DNA of 64,000 nt from Mediterranea sp. An20 (GCF_002160055.1 NZ_NFJV01000013.1:45411-109410), one strand, 5' to 3'. Positions 46,397 to 56,112 are shown, counted from the first letter of the stretch. The notes: generated by a model not told the origin, from the sequence alone. Program-made: numbers and translations.

Positions 46397-46561
46397 CCAA
46401 CATCCGGTGGTGGCCTGGTATGTGCCGGGCAGGTCAATATCAGTGTGTTGCATTTTGCCGGGCTGGCGTTGCTGCTGTTGGCCATCATTGTCTGTATCGT
46501 GGTGCTGAGAGCCTGGCGCATCGCCAATGAAAATCCGGTGAAGAGCATCAAGAGCGAATAG
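46397..46561 (+). pseudogene. C-terminal remnant of a third FtsX-type permease
   Basis: The frame ending at the TAG at 46559-46561 reads LHFAGLALLLLAIIVCIVVLRAW then RIANENPVKSIKSE, the same last helix and C-terminal signature as permease 1 (HIANENPVLSLKSE) and permease 2 (HIANENPVESIKSE). An in-frame stop at 46394 lies upstream and there is no start codon, so about 715 residues are missing. Best explained by deletion of a third permease copy. Confidence 0.85.
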
Positions 46562-46596
46562 TCACCGATATATTTAAAAGACATGATTCATAGAAA

Positions 46597-48906
46597 ATGA
46601 GACACTTATATTATACTTTACAGACTTTTCGTCGGGGGCGTTCGTCCAGCTTCATTACGGTGGTTTCTTTGGCTGCCGGTCTGTTGATGTCCGTGTTCCT
46701 TTTTGCCCGCATAGCCTTTGAACTCAGCTACGACAGTTGTTTTCGGGAGGCTGACAAGCTGTATCTGATAAAAAACACTTGGATTATAGACGGAAAGCCG
46801 GGGCTGGAAGCCGAGGTAGTTCTTCATGCCGTGCCGGGCACGATTGCCGAACTTTATCCCGACCGTGTGACGGGAGCCACTGTGATGCCTGCCGTGAGTC
46901 TTACAAACGATTACCGGATAGGCGAACGGCAGGTGAAGTTGGGCACGCTGATGGGCGACACGCTCTTTTTCTCCGTGATGGGGCTGGACGTGCTGCGCGG
47001 CAATCCGCAGGAATTGGGCAATCCTGATGTGCTCTTCCTCTCCGAATCCGGCGCGCGCCGGCTGTTTGGTGATGAAGACCCCATCGGGCAGACGGTGACC
47101 TACGACTTCATCTGGAGCGATGTCACGCTGACGGTCAAAGGTATCTTCCGCGACGTGCCCCTCAACAACTCCCTGCCCCTCTACGAAAGGGGGTTGGAGG
47201 CTGTCGTGTCTTTTCCCAGCATCTGGAAGCATACCCAGTGGAGCCAGGGATGGAATTCCGGTGGCAACTATATGGGCTATGTCCGCTTACGCTCGAAGGA
47301 GGATGCCGCCTGGCTGAATGAACGGCTGACGGCTGCCCTGAGCCGCTACATCCCTGCTGATGCAGGACTCGACATCAGTGCGCGTTTGGTGCCCGTGCGT
47401 GATCTCCACATCTCCCAGCCCGATGTGCGCCGCCGGGTGGCCATCATGTCCCTGCTGGGCGTAGTGTTGTTGTTGGTCACGGCGTTGAACTATGTGCTGG
47501 CATCCGTTTCGTCGCTCACCCGACGGGCTAAGACTGTGGCCGTACACAAGTGCAGCGGGGCAGACATGGGCAACATCTTCTGCCAGTTCCTGTTGGAAAC
47601 GGCGGTCGTGGTGTTGGCCGCTCTGCTGTTGGCTACCGGTTGCGTGGTCCTGCTGCCGGGGTTGATGGAGGAAATGGCGGGTATGCCGTTGGCCGAGCTT
47701 TTTGCCTGGAACAACCTTTATGCGCCGTTGGCGGCTGTGGCAGTGTTGTTCTTGTTGGGCGGCTGTCTGCCTGCGGTGTTGTTTGCCCGCATTCCGGTGA
47801 CGCAGGTGTTCCGCCGTTACACCTCCGGTCGGCGCGGATGGAAACGTGTCCTATTGGTGGTACAGTTTGCAGGAGCCGCATTTATCCTGGGCATGATGCT
47901 GGTGGTGGCAATGCAGTATGTACACATGGTGAGCCGTGACCGTGGCTGGAATCCCGAAAGGGTAGCCTTTGTCTGGAACCGCGATTTGGACGGCGACCAG
48001 CTACTGACGCAGTTGCGCCACTTGCCATACGTGGAAGCTGTGGCCTCGTCGAATCAGACCATGCTGGGTTTCGGCAGCAACCGAGGCATAACGGATGCTC
48101 AGGGCAACGCGATGTTTACGCCGCGCAATACCTGGTTTGATGCCGACTACCTGCCCCTTATCGGCTTGAAACTGAAAGAGGGGCATAACCTGACGGGCGA
48201 CCGCCAACTGCTGGTGAATCTTCCTTTCTGCCGGAAGATGGGCTGGACGGACAGCCCCATCGGCAAGCCGGTGAACGACTATGGCACGGTGGTCGGTCTG
48301 TTGGACAGCTTCGCCTTCCCCGGTTCGCCGGACGATGACGTGCCGGTGATGATAGAGTGGCAGGAGGGCGTGGGCAGCACCCTTTCCGTCCGTCTGAAAG
48401 CCCCTTTCGATGACAACCTGCGTCGTCTGAACGAAGACATGGGGCGTATCTATCCCCAGACGGAACTTGTCTTTAAGTCCATGACAACCATGATGCTGAA
48501 ATATGCCGAGCCGGTGCGTATTTTCCGCAACGTCACGCTGATGGCTTCCATCACCATTCTCTTTATCATCTTGCTCGGTGTGACCAGTTACGTGAATGAC
48601 GAAATTCGCCTGCGCTCCAAAGAGATTGCCATCCGCAAGGTGAACGGTGCGGAGACAACGGACATTCTCTGGCTGCTGTCGCGTGAAGTATGGTGGATGG
48701 CTTTCCCGTCTGTGTTGCTGGGGATGGGTGGTGCTTACCTGGCGGGGCAAGTGTGGTGTCGCCAGTTTCAGGATGTAGTGCCGATAGGGGGGATGTCTTA
48801 TGTCTTGCTGGCTGTCGGCTTGCTTTTGCTTATCCTTTGCCTGGTGTGCGTCAAGGCCTGGCATATAGCCAATGAGAATCCGGTAGAGAGCATCAAGAGC
48901 GAATAG
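46597..48906 (+). CDS. FtsX/MacB-type ABC transporter permease 2
   Basis: 769 residues, the same length and architecture as permease 1: opening HLYYTLQTFRRGRSSSFITVVSL in pieces, MacB periplasmic domain, FtsX block with RRAKTVAVHKCSGADMGNIF, second periplasmic domain, second FtsX block with RSKEIAIRKVNGAETTDIL, and the end HIANENPVESIKSE. The closely matching segments IPVTQVFRRYT and KEIAIRKVNGAE in both permeases show they are paralogues from duplication. Probably forms the exporter with the upstream ATPase. Confidence 0.92.
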   Translation: MRHLYYTLQTFRRGRSSSFITVVSLAAGLLMSVFLFARIAFELSYDSCFREADKLYLIKNTWIIDGKPGLEAEVVLHAVPGTIAELYPDRVTGATVMPAVSLTNDYRIGERQVKLGTLMGDTLFFSVMGLDVLRGNPQELGNPDVLFLSESGARRLFGDEDPIGQTVTYDFIWSDVTLTVKGIFRDVPLNNSLPLYERGLEAVVSFPSIWKHTQWSQGWNSGGNYMGYVRLRSKEDAAWLNERLTAALSRYIPADAGLDISARLVPVRDLHISQPDVRRRVAIMSLLGVVLLLVTALNYVLASVSSLTRRAKTVAVHKCSGADMGNIFCQFLLETAVVVLAALLLATGCVVLLPGLMEEMAGMPLAELFAWNNLYAPLAAVAVLFLLGGCLPAVLFARIPVTQVFRRYTSGRRGWKRVLLVVQFAGAAFILGMMLVVAMQYVHMVSRDRGWNPERVAFVWNRDLDGDQLLTQLRHLPYVEAVASSNQTMLGFGSNRGITDAQGNAMFTPRNTWFDADYLPLIGLKLKEGHNLTGDRQLLVNLPFCRKMGWTDSPIGKPVNDYGTVVGLLDSFAFPGSPDDDVPVMIEWQEGVGSTLSVRLKAPFDDNLRRLNEDMGRIYPQTELVFKSMTTMMLKYAEPVRIFRNVTLMASITILFIILLGVTSYVNDEIRLRSKEIAIRKVNGAETTDILWLLSREVWWMAFPSVLLGMGGAYLAGQVWCRQFQDVVPIGGMSYVLLAVGLLLLILCLVCVKAWHIANENPVESIKSE

Positions 48907-48919
48907 GCTTGTATAAATA

Positions 48920-48959
48920 AGAAAGGGGAGGCACCGTTGACGGATGCTTCCCCTTTTCT
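48920..48959. terminator. Terminator between permease 2 and the winged-helix gene
   Basis: AGAAAGGGGAGGCA pairs with TGCTTCCCCTTTTCT with one G-T pair and one bulge. Serves the two convergent genes. Confidence 0.8.
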
Positions 48960-48978
48960 GCAACTTTTCAAGAGTTGT

Positions 48979-49206
48979 TTAACCAAAGTAATCACACAGC
49001 GTAAGGTAAATGATGGTCTTTCGTCCTACCTTACTTTCCTCAATTTGAATTTTCCCTTCGCGTGCCAGCCAGCCGATGGCAGCGTTCATGTCGCGGTCGG
49101 CAAGTCCTGTGGCTTCCTTTACTTCCGCATATTCCCACTTGCGGTGTTCGCTGGCCAACTGGCGCCAGACGATGCCTGAATTGATACCAATACTTTCTAC
49201 GTTCAT
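48979..49206 (-). CDS. Small winged-helix protein (DUF2582-like)
   Basis: 75 residues. SGIVWRQLASEHRKWEYAEVKEATGLADRDMNAAIGWLAREGKI in pieces is a winged-helix pattern with the wing KIQIEESKVGRKTIIYLTL. Similar ~75-residue proteins are common in Bacteroides; DNA binding is likely but no target is known. Own -7 element upstream. Confidence 0.85.
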   Translation of the reverse strand: MNVESIGINSGIVWRQLASEHRKWEYAEVKEATGLADRDMNAAIGWLAREGKIQIEESKVGRKTIIYLTLCDYFG

Positions 49207-49239
49207 AACATTTAGATATTAAAAGTTAGTAGTACGGGA

Positions 49240-49247
49240 CAAAGATA
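49240..49247 (-). promoter_or_regulatory. -7 element for the winged-helix gene
   Basis: CAAAGATA reads TATCTTTG on the minus strand, 33 bp before the ATG at 49206. Confidence 0.6.
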
Positions 49248-49307
49248 CAAAATCTTCTGTAAATATCGCAGTTATGCTTCCATTTTGTATTGTTCTGTCA
49301 TTTGGCT

Positions 49308-50666
49308 TCATGTCCCTGATACCTGCGTCTGTTTCTGCTTCCTGATGTACCACCACAAGGCCGCCACGGCAGTCAGGAATGCCAGCAGGTCACTTACCGG
49401 CAGGCTCATCCACACACCATCAAGTCCCCAGATTGTAGGGAACAGAAGCAGACCCGGCAGAAGGAATATGAGCTGGCGAGTCAGCGACATGAACAGGCTG
49501 GTTTTGGCCATGCCGATGTTCTGGAAGAAGTTGCCGATGACAATCTGCGCTCCGATGACCGGGAACATGGCCACGCAGATGCGCAATCCGTGGGCAGCCA
49601 TACCGATAAGGTGGTCGTCGGAAGTGAAAATGGCTGATACTGCATGGGGAAACAACTCACAGATAAGGAAGCCACTGGTGGTGATGCAGACTCCAGATAT
49701 GATGGCCAGGCGTAACGTTTGCTTGACACGTTCAGGCTTGCGCGCGCCGAAGTTGTAGCCGATGATAGGTTGCATGCCCATTGTCAGCCCCATGACAATC
49801 ATCAGATAAAGCATCAGCAGGCGGTTGATAATGCCGTAGGCACCGATGGCCATGTCGCCTCCATGGTTCCGCAGGCTGTTGTTGATGATGATGACAATGA
49901 CACAGGCCGTAATGTTCATTAAGAAAGGCGACATGCCGATGGAGAAAATGCTACCCACAATGCGACGCTCCAGCCGCAGGTAAGGACGTTGCAGGCGAAT
50001 GTCGCTTTTCTTGTTTAAAAAGTGGTTCAGCACCCATAACATTCCGATAAATTGTGCGCAGATAGTGGCTAAGGCTGCTCCGCGGATGCCCCATCCGAAT
50101 TGGAAGATAAACAGGGGAGCCAACATGACGTTGACCAGCACGCTGGTCATCGAGGTCAGCATGGCTTTCTTGGGGTGACCTGTAGCACGCATGACATAGT
50201 TCAGCCCAATCATAACGTAGGCAAAAGGTGTTCCTGCCAGGATAATTTGCATGAAGTCGCGGGCATAGGGCAGTGTCTCGGCACTGGCTCCGAAAAAGCG
50301 CAGGATCTCGTCCAGGAAGATAAACGTCAGTCCTCCAAAGAATATGGAATTGACGATACACAGCAACAGGGTGTTGCCCAGCACCTTGTTCACGCCTACC
50401 ATGTCTCGCTGCCCTAATCGGATAGATGAGATGGTCGAGCCTCCAGCCGACACTAAGTTGCCGAAAGCTGCCGTCAGGTTCATCAATGGAAAGGTGATGG
50501 CTAAGCCTGCAATAGCCATCGGACCTACGCCGTGACCGATAAAGATGCTGTCGATAATGTTGTAAAGCGACACAATGGTCATACCGATAATGGCCGGAAT
50601 GGAGTATTGCAGCAACAACTTGCCGATGGGCTCCGTGCCCATAAGATGAGGATTGTTCTGGTTCAT
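49308..50666 (-). CDS. MATE family efflux transporter (second copy)
   Basis: 452 residues from ATG 50666 (MNQNNPHLMGTEPIGKLL); a start 24 codons upstream would lie in the promoter. About 12 membrane helices with the LMGTEPIGKLLLQYSIPAIIGM opening in pieces, DSIFIGHGVGPMAIAGLAI and GMQPIIGYNFGARKPERVKQTL, typical of the DinF/NorM-related Bacteroides group. It belongs to a different subgroup from the MATE at 2987-4321. Substrate unknown. Divergent from the HAD gene. Confidence 0.92.
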   Translation of the reverse strand: MNQNNPHLMGTEPIGKLLLQYSIPAIIGMTIVSLYNIIDSIFIGHGVGPMAIAGLAITFPLMNLTAAFGNLVSAGGSTISSIRLGQRDMVGVNKVLGNTLLLCIVNSIFFGGLTFIFLDEILRFFGASAETLPYARDFMQIILAGTPFAYVMIGLNYVMRATGHPKKAMLTSMTSVLVNVMLAPLFIFQFGWGIRGAALATICAQFIGMLWVLNHFLNKKSDIRLQRPYLRLERRIVGSIFSIGMSPFLMNITACVIVIIINNSLRNHGGDMAIGAYGIINRLLMLYLMIVMGLTMGMQPIIGYNFGARKPERVKQTLRLAIISGVCITTSGFLICELFPHAVSAIFTSDDHLIGMAAHGLRICVAMFPVIGAQIVIGNFFQNIGMAKTSLFMSLTRQLIFLLPGLLLFPTIWGLDGVWMSLPVSDLLAFLTAVAALWWYIRKQKQTQVSGT

Positions 50667-50715
50667 ATCGTTATATATAATAATGTGTAAGCTTGATGTG
50701 GGACAAAAAACCGTG

Positions 50716-50763
50716 CAAAGGTACGAAATATCTTGCATCTCTCAGATAGATTTCAGACCTTTG
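50716..50763. promoter_or_regulatory. Divergent promoter region MATE/HAD
   Basis: Leftward: CAAAGGTA at 50716-50723 (TACCTTTG on the minus strand). Rightward: GACCTTTG at 50756-50763, one mismatch to TAnnTTTG, 34 bp before the HAD ATG. Confidence 0.5.
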
Positions 50764-50797
50764 TGCCCGAATTAACGCGCGACAATAAGATTTAAGT

Positions 50798-51451
50798 ATG
50801 GATACGACTACCGCAATATGCAAGGCCGTCCTCTTCGACTTCGACGGCGTGATAGTGGATACCGAAGGGCAATACAGCCGTTTCTGGAACCGGGTGGGAG
50901 CCGACTATCTGGGCGATCCCGCTTTTGGCGACTGTGTGAAAGGGCAAACGCTTGTCTACCTCTTTGACAAATTCTTTCCCGATTCTGACACGCAGCGCCG
51001 GCTGACCGACGAGTTGAACCGCTTCGAGCAACAGATGACCTATGATTATGTGCCAGGTGTACTGGACTTTCTGGAAGACTTGCGCTGCCATGATGTGCGC
51101 ACCGCTATCGTCACCAGCTCGAATGCCCGGAAGATGGCTGCCGTTTATCGGCAACGTCCCGAGATTCCTACCTTGTTTGACCGCATTCTTACAGCTGAAA
51201 TGTTCCGTCACTCTAAACCCGATCCGGACTGTTATCTGTTGGGTATGCGTCTCTTTGGCGTTGACGCTTCTTCAACCTGTATATTCGAGGATTCCTTTAA
51301 TGGCCTGAAGGCGGGCATGGCTTCAGACGCTACAGTCATAGGTTTAGCCACAACCAATTCTCGGGAAGCCATTGCTCCGTTGTGTCATCACGTGCTGGAC
51401 GACTTCTGCCATTTCACATACGCAGATATGAACGCTATATTAACTCATTAA
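50798..51451 (+). CDS. HAD-superfamily hydrolase, beta-phosphoglucomutase/phosphatase-like
   Basis: 217 residues. Motif I FDFDGVIVDTE (nucleophile Asp and acid Asp), motif II TSSNARK, motif III Lys in HSKPDPDCYL and motif IV FEDSFNG. A helical cap lies between residues 15 and 90. It acts on small phosphorylated metabolites such as sugar phosphates; the exact substrate is not evident. Its stop codon lies inside a CATTAAY repeat array that continues to the panB start. Confidence 0.9.
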   Translation: MDTTTAICKAVLFDFDGVIVDTEGQYSRFWNRVGADYLGDPAFGDCVKGQTLVYLFDKFFPDSDTQRRLTDELNRFEQQMTYDYVPGVLDFLEDLRCHDVRTAIVTSSNARKMAAVYRQRPEIPTLFDRILTAEMFRHSKPDPDCYLLGMRLFGVDASSTCIFEDSFNGLKAGMASDATVIGLATTNSREAIAPLCHHVLDDFCHFTYADMNAILTH

Positions 51452-51487
51452 CCATTAATCATTAACCATTAATCATTAACCATTAAC
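51446..51487. repeat. CATTAAY heptamer array, six copies
   Basis: CATTAAC and CATTAAT alternate for five units and a sixth CATTAAC follows, 42 bp in all. The array includes the HAD stop and ends 2 bp before the panB ATG. Confidence 0.95.
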
Positions 51488-51489
51488 TT

Positions 51490-52311
51490 ATGGCTGGATA
51501 TATTTCTGAAGATACTCGTAAAGTGACTACCCATCGCCTCGTAGAGATGAAGCAGAGGGGCGAAAAAATATCTATGCTGACCTCGTATGATTATACGATG
51601 GCACAGATTGTGGACGGTGCCGGGATGGATGTTATCCTGGTGGGCGATTCTGCCTCCAACGTTATGGCTGGCAATGTGACGACGCTGCCTATCACGCTCG
51701 ACCAAATGATTTATCATGCTAAAAGTGTGGTGCGTGGCGTAAAGCGTGCCATGGTGGTGGTAGATATGCCTTTTGGCTCTTATCAAGGCAATGAACTGGA
51801 AGGACTCGCTTCTGCCATCCGTATCATGAAGGAAAGTCATGCCGATGCCTTGAAGATGGAAGGCGGTGAGGAAATCATTGGTACAGTGAAGCGTATTATC
51901 AGTGCGGGCATCCCGGTTATGGGACACTTGGGCCTGATGCCGCAGAGCATCAACAGATATGGCACTTATACCGTCCGCGCCAAAGATGAGGCTGAAGCAG
52001 ACAAGCTGGTGCGTGATGCCCATTTGCTGGAAGAAGCCGGCTGTTTTGGTCTGGTGCTGGAGAAGATTCCCGCTGCACTGGCTGGTCGTGTGGCACACGA
52101 ACTGAATATTCCTGTTATAGGCATCGGGGCAGGAGGGGATGTAGACGGTCAGGTGCTGGTTGTTCAGGATATGCTGGGCATGAACAATGGGTTCCGTCCA
52201 CGTTTCTTGCGCCGTTATGCCGATCTGCATACGGTGATGACCGATGCCATCAGCCGTTATATCTCTGATGTGAAGACTTCTGACTTCCCCAATGAAAAAG
52301 AACAGTATTGA
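51490..52311 (+). CDS. panB: 3-methyl-2-oxobutanoate hydroxymethyltransferase
   Basis: 273 residues, standard length. Conserved [31 protein letters not shown] in pieces, DMPFGSYQ, metal-binding Asp and Glu residues, [14 protein letters not shown], and [20 protein letters not shown] in pieces. It makes ketopantoate from 2-oxoisovalerate for pantothenate and CoA synthesis. Its last 20 bp overlap the next gene. The only upstream sequence is the heptamer array, so translation initiation depends on an AT-rich leader rather than a Shine-Dalgarno site. Confidence 0.97.
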   Translation: MAGYISEDTRKVTTHRLVEMKQRGEKISMLTSYDYTMAQIVDGAGMDVILVGDSASNVMAGNVTTLPITLDQMIYHAKSVVRGVKRAMVVVDMPFGSYQGNELEGLASAIRIMKESHADALKMEGGEEIIGTVKRIISAGIPVMGHLGLMPQSINRYGTYTVRAKDEAEADKLVRDAHLLEEAGCFGLVLEKIPAALAGRVAHELNIPVIGIGAGGDVDGQVLVVQDMLGMNNGFRPRFLRRYADLHTVMTDAISRYISDVKTSDFPNEKEQY

Positions 52312-53236
52312 TAACCGGTCGCTGTGCAACCGCAATTATGTACTGACTTGTGCGGCAGGCTTCCTGTTGTATGTTTTGGTATATGCAGTGATTGTGTCTG
52401 TGACTGTTCATCATTCGGGATGGGCAGGTGATATTTGTTTCCCTTTTGCTATGGGGATGCTTATTGTCGGTCCTTTTCATGCCTGGCTGGCCGATAAGTT
52501 TCGCCGCAAACATATTTTGACTTATCCGTTTCTGGGCTTGCTAGTGGTGGCTTGGGGATATGCGCATGTGCTTACGTCCCAGCAGTTCTCACTCCTGGCA
52601 TTATTGCAGGGCATGTGTTTCGGATTGGCTTCATCGGCAGGCATCACACTCAGCATTGATGTGGTGCATTCAGGACATCGCACGAAGGCCAACATGGTAT
52701 ATTCTCTGGTCTGCGGGTTGGGCATGGCAACCGGAATCATGGGCGGTCTGTGGATGCCTGGTGCTGATTCTTATAATTGGATGTGGCCGGTCATAGCAGG
52801 CATTGTCGGTTTGGCGTCGGCATCGTTTATCTATGTGCCATTTCGCGCTCCTATTGGTTTGCCTGTATGCAGTACAGACCGTTATTTATTGGGGCGGGCG
52901 TTGCTTCCGGCTGTCAACGTAGGAGTTGTCTCTTTTGCGTGCGGCTGGTTGGCAGTTTCCGTTCCTTGGGGGATAGCGGGTTTATTGCTTCTTGCTGTGT
53001 TGTCACCTCTGTTGGTTCGGATGTTTGTTAAATTGTCCCATCACTGCCAGCGTGCCACTGGTAATATGACTTTTCATTTGTGGATGGATGCCGGATTGCT
53101 GTTTGGTATACAGACCGGCACTTTGTCATGGGATGCAGATACGAGCATCTGGTGGCCGCTTCTGTTGCTCCTGTCGGGTGTACTGGTGTTTTTCCTTATT
53201 ACCCGTATCTATTACAGGAAGATGCGGGTCAGGTAA
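52292..53236 (+). CDS. MFS-like membrane protein, shorter than usual
   Basis: 314 residues with about 10 hydrophobic helices. The loop [17 protein letters not shown] between helices 2 and 3 is the MFS GxxxDRxGRR-type motif. Most MFS transporters have about 400 residues and 12 helices, so this is a reduced member. No frame disruption is visible. Overlaps panB by 20 bp, and its end overlaps the convergent dgkA by 25 bp. A role in transport of a pantothenate-related compound is only a suggestion from context. Confidence 0.75.
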   Translation: MKKNSIDNRSLCNRNYVLTCAAGFLLYVLVYAVIVSVTVHHSGWAGDICFPFAMGMLIVGPFHAWLADKFRRKHILTYPFLGLLVVAWGYAHVLTSQQFSLLALLQGMCFGLASSAGITLSIDVVHSGHRTKANMVYSLVCGLGMATGIMGGLWMPGADSYNWMWPVIAGIVGLASASFIYVPFRAPIGLPVCSTDRYLLGRALLPAVNVGVVSFACGWLAVSVPWGIAGLLLLAVLSPLLVRMFVKLSHHCQRATGNMTFHLWMDAGLLFGIQTGTLSWDADTSIWWPLLLLLSGVLVFFLITRIYYRKMRVR

Positions 53237-53583
53237 GGCACAAAAATAATTAATCCTACGGCAATCGCCGCCAGAGCGCATACTAATACTGCTCCGGCGG
53301 CGATGTCTTTTACCTGACCTGCTATAGGATGCCGTTGCGGCGAAACGAAGTCCACCAGCCGTTCGATAGCGGTATTAAATAGTTCGGCTGCTATGACGAG
53401 ACCGATGCATAGTATGACAGCTATCCATTCATTGCGGGATATATCGAATCCTATGCCGGCAATGATTACCGCCAGGGAAGTTATCAGATGAAAACTCAGG
53501 TTTTGTTCTTTGCCTATACAGCCACGGATGCCTTGCCAGGCATAACCGAAACTGTGAAGCTGTTTTTTGTAATCGTAATGCAT
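53212..53583 (-). CDS. dgkA: Diacylglycerol/undecaprenol kinase family protein
   Basis: 123 residues from ATG 53583 (MHYDYKKQLHSFGYAW); a start 23 codons upstream lies in the previous gene. Three membrane helices, with the DgkA signature ELFNTAIERLVDFVSP and N-terminal GCIGKEQNLSFHL. It phosphorylates diacylglycerol or undecaprenol at the inner membrane. Last gene of the pepD-EEP-dgkA unit (16-bp gap). Confidence 0.93.
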   Translation of the reverse strand: MHYDYKKQLHSFGYAWQGIRGCIGKEQNLSFHLITSLAVIIAGIGFDISRNEWIAVILCIGLVIAAELFNTAIERLVDFVSPQRHPIAGQVKDIAAGAVLVCALAAIAVGLIIFVPYLTRIFL

Positions 53584-53599
53584 ATTGGTTGTTGAGGGG

Positions 53600-54643
53600 T
53601 TAATATATGAGGCGGAACTCGGTATAAACCGGTAGGTGGTCGCTGAATCCACCTTGGTATTTCATGCCGTAGTAAGTACGGAAAGGTTGCATTCCTCCAA
53701 ATTTTATGTCATCTGTCAGCAGGAAAGGAGCAGTAAAAACATTGGCTTGTCTTTCTGATGTTTGCAGAGGTGCATCCGGTTGTAGCAATGTGCCCGACAC
53801 GATGATGTGGTCCAGCCACTGCCAGGCACCTTGGTATTTGTAAGTGCCTCTATGCTTCTGTGCGGAGGCTTTTCGTGCCAGCAGATGATAAAGACGTTGT
53901 TTCTCCGGTTGTGCCGGAGGAGCTTCGGCTTGCAATGTAACGCGGACGGAGGGACTGTGTGGATAGTCGTTGAAGTCTCCCATAATAATGATTTGTGGGT
54001 GGCGGCGTATCTGAAAAAGACTGTCGGTTGTTCTTTTGAGTCGTTCTGCCGCTTTTTTCCGGTAGGGAGCCGAAAGTTTGGCTCCTCCGGAGCGGGACGG
54101 GAAATGGGCTACCAGTACGTCCAGCGTATCGCGGTTCAACAACAATCCTCCCACGTGTAGGATATCCCGTGTAGGGCGGTTATTCTTGTGGGCTTTTTCT
54201 ACATATAGATTTTGTTGGAAGAGCGGCTTGAACAGACCTCGTTGGTAGAGTAGGGCTACATTAATGCCTCTTTCGTCCGGTGATGAAGTGATGAGATAGC
54301 GGTAACCGCTTTCGCGCAAAGCTGAATAGCGTGTAAGGTCTGTAAGTACAGTGTCATTCTCCACTTCGCACAATGCTACAAGAGCCGGAGGAGTCCATCC
54401 GCCTACAGCAACAATGACACGGGCAATGTTGTCCAGTTTCTTTTTATACTTGAAGTAATTCCAACGGCGTGTGGCATTCGGCAGAAACTCTTCGTCTTTT
54501 TTCAGAGAATCATCTTGACAGTCAAACAGATTCTCTACATTATAACTCATGACGTGAAATGTCACTGTGTCCCGCATTTCTTGTGCCTGCCCCGTTAGGA
54601 GGCAGGCTACAAGAATGACAAATAGTAAGCAGTGTCGTTTCAC
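53600..54643 (-). CDS. Exported endonuclease/exonuclease/phosphatase-family protein
   Basis: 347 residues with a signal peptide (LLFVILVACLLTGQAQ). EEP motifs in order: SYNVENLFDCQDD (metal Asn/Asp), VALCEVEND (catalytic Glu), VAHFPSRSGG, IIMGDFNDYPHSPS, and SDHLPVYTEF with the final Asp-His. It cleaves phosphodiester or phosphomonoester bonds, probably in the periplasm. Nucleic acid versus phospholipid substrate cannot be told. 8 bp behind pepD. Confidence 0.92.
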   Translation of the reverse strand: MKRHCLLFVILVACLLTGQAQEMRDTVTFHVMSYNVENLFDCQDDSLKKDEEFLPNATRRWNYFKYKKKLDNIARVIVAVGGWTPPALVALCEVENDTVLTDLTRYSALRESGYRYLITSSPDERGINVALLYQRGLFKPLFQQNLYVEKAHKNNRPTRDILHVGGLLLNRDTLDVLVAHFPSRSGGAKLSAPYRKKAAERLKRTTDSLFQIRRHPQIIIMGDFNDYPHSPSVRVTLQAEAPPAQPEKQRLYHLLARKASAQKHRGTYKYQGAWQWLDHIIVSGTLLQPDAPLQTSERQANVFTAPFLLTDDIKFGGMQPFRTYYGMKYQGGFSDHLPVYTEFRLIY

Positions 54644-54651
54644 CTATACAG

Positions 54652-56112
54652 TTATTTTTTATGTGGTATGTGCTTTAAAATATCCAGCAGGTGTTCCCAG
54701 AAACGTTCTACGCTGAGGATGTCCATACATTCGTCGGGCGAGTGGACACCTTGCAAGGTGGGACCGAACGAAATCATGTCCAGCGAAGGATATTTGTCAA
54801 GGAACAGGCCGCATTCCAGTCCGGCATGAATGGCTTTGACTTTGGCTTCTGTGCCAAACAAGCGTTTATATGATTCTGTAGCGATTTCCAGTATTTCAGA
54901 GTGTGTGTTCGGTTTCCATCCCGGATAGCCGTCACTGTGGGAAATGCTGGCGCCTGCCAGGTCGAAGACGGTGCGTACCATGTTGGCTATATCCTGCTTG
55001 GACGATGCAGTAGAACTGCGTTGACTGGTTTCGATGCGGATGATATGGTCTGGCTTCATTTTTACGGAAGCCAGATTGGTCGACGTTTCCACTAAGCCGG
55101 GGATGTCCTGGCTCATGGCATATACACCATGAGGTATGGCGTAAAGTGCCTGGATGAGGCGTTTGGCAGTGTCTCGGTCTATGGCATGGGAAGATACCTG
55201 TTCTGACTCAAGAACAATCTGCATGTCAGGGTCGGTAACAGCATACTCTGCTTCTACTTCGGCAGCAAAGATATTGAGTTCGGCACGAAGAGCGTGTTTG
55301 TCCGCTTCGGGTACTGCAATAACCGCATAAGCCTCTCGCGGGATAGCGTTGCGCAGGTTGCCGCCATTTATTTGGCAGAGGTACATGTCGTGTTGCCGGT
55401 AAGTCTGGCTCAGAAAGCGGGTCAGCAGTTTGTTAGCATTGGCGCGTCCCAAGTGAATGTCACCTCCGGAGTGTCCTCCTGTCAGACCTTTGACTTGCAC
55501 TTTGGCATAGAAATATCCTTGCGGTACATCTATCTCTTGATAAGCAAATTCGCCTACCGAATCTACACCGCCTGCACAACCGATAAACAGTTCGCCTTCG
55601 TCTTCCGAATCCAGATTCAGCAAAATGTCGGCATGCAGAAAACCTTCTTTCAGCGCAAATGCTCCTGTCAGTCCCGTTTCTTCATCTACAGTGAACAGAC
55701 ATTCCAGCGGACCATGTTCGATGCTGTCATCAGACAAAATGGCTAACGCAGTGGCCACGCCAATTCCGTTATCTGCTCCCAAGGTCGTTCCTTGAGCCTT
55801 CATCCAATTGCCTTCTATGACAGTTACAATGGGGTCTGCCATAAAATCGTGCTGTACATCGTGATTCTTTTCGCACACCATATCTACATGAGCTTGCAGA
55901 GCTACGGTTTTGCATTGTTCCATCCCCGGTGTGGCTGGTTTCTTAATCAGTACGTTTCCTGCTTCGTCTGTCAAAGTTTCCAGATGATGTTCTCTTCCGA
56001 AATCTTGCAGGTAAGCTATTATTTTTTCTTCATGTTTAGAAGGCCGCGGCACTTGACAAATCTCTTCGAAATACCGGAAAACCCCGGTCGGTTTCAAATC
56101 TTTCTTTTCCAT
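54652..56112 (-). CDS. pepD: Aminoacyl-histidine dipeptidase (PepD, M20 family)
   Basis: 486 residues, the length of E. coli PepD. M20 metal ligands: VALQAHVDMVCEK (His-x-Asp), GADNGIGVA (bridging Asp), FTVDEETGLTGA (catalytic and metal Glu), NLDSEDEGELFIGCAGG and the final HAGLECG. A lid domain lies between residues 200 and 390. Hydrolyses carnosine-like and other dipeptides in the cytoplasm. First gene of a three-gene unit. Confidence 0.96.
   Translation of the reverse strand: MEKKDLKPTGVFRYFEEICQVPRPSKHEEKIIAYLQDFGREHHLETLTDEAGNVLIKKPATPGMEQCKTVALQAHVDMVCEKNHDVQHDFMADPIVTVIEGNWMKAQGTTLGADNGIGVATALAILSDDSIEHGPLECLFTVDEETGLTGAFALKEGFLHADILLNLDSEDEGELFIGCAGGVDSVGEFAYQEIDVPQGYFYAKVQVKGLTGGHSGGDIHLGRANANKLLTRFLSQTYRQHDMYLCQINGGNLRNAIPREAYAVIAVPEADKHALRAELNIFAAEVEAEYAVTDPDMQIVLESEQVSSHAIDRDTAKRLIQALYAIPHGVYAMSQDIPGLVETSTNLASVKMKPDHIIRIETSQRSSTASSKQDIANMVRTVFDLAGASISHSDGYPGWKPNTHSEILEIATESYKRLFGTEAKVKAIHAGLECGLFLDKYPSLDMISFGPTLQGVHSPDECMDILSVERFWEHLLDILKHIPHKK

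Noticed and set aside
46384..46584. 66-codon minus-strand frame over the permease remnant
   Set aside because: It is the antisense of the conserved permease C-terminal signature, which explains the sequence better.
48001..48963. 320-codon open frame opposite permease 2
   Set aside because: Antisense of FtsX domains; runs through the terminator hairpin at its own 5' end.
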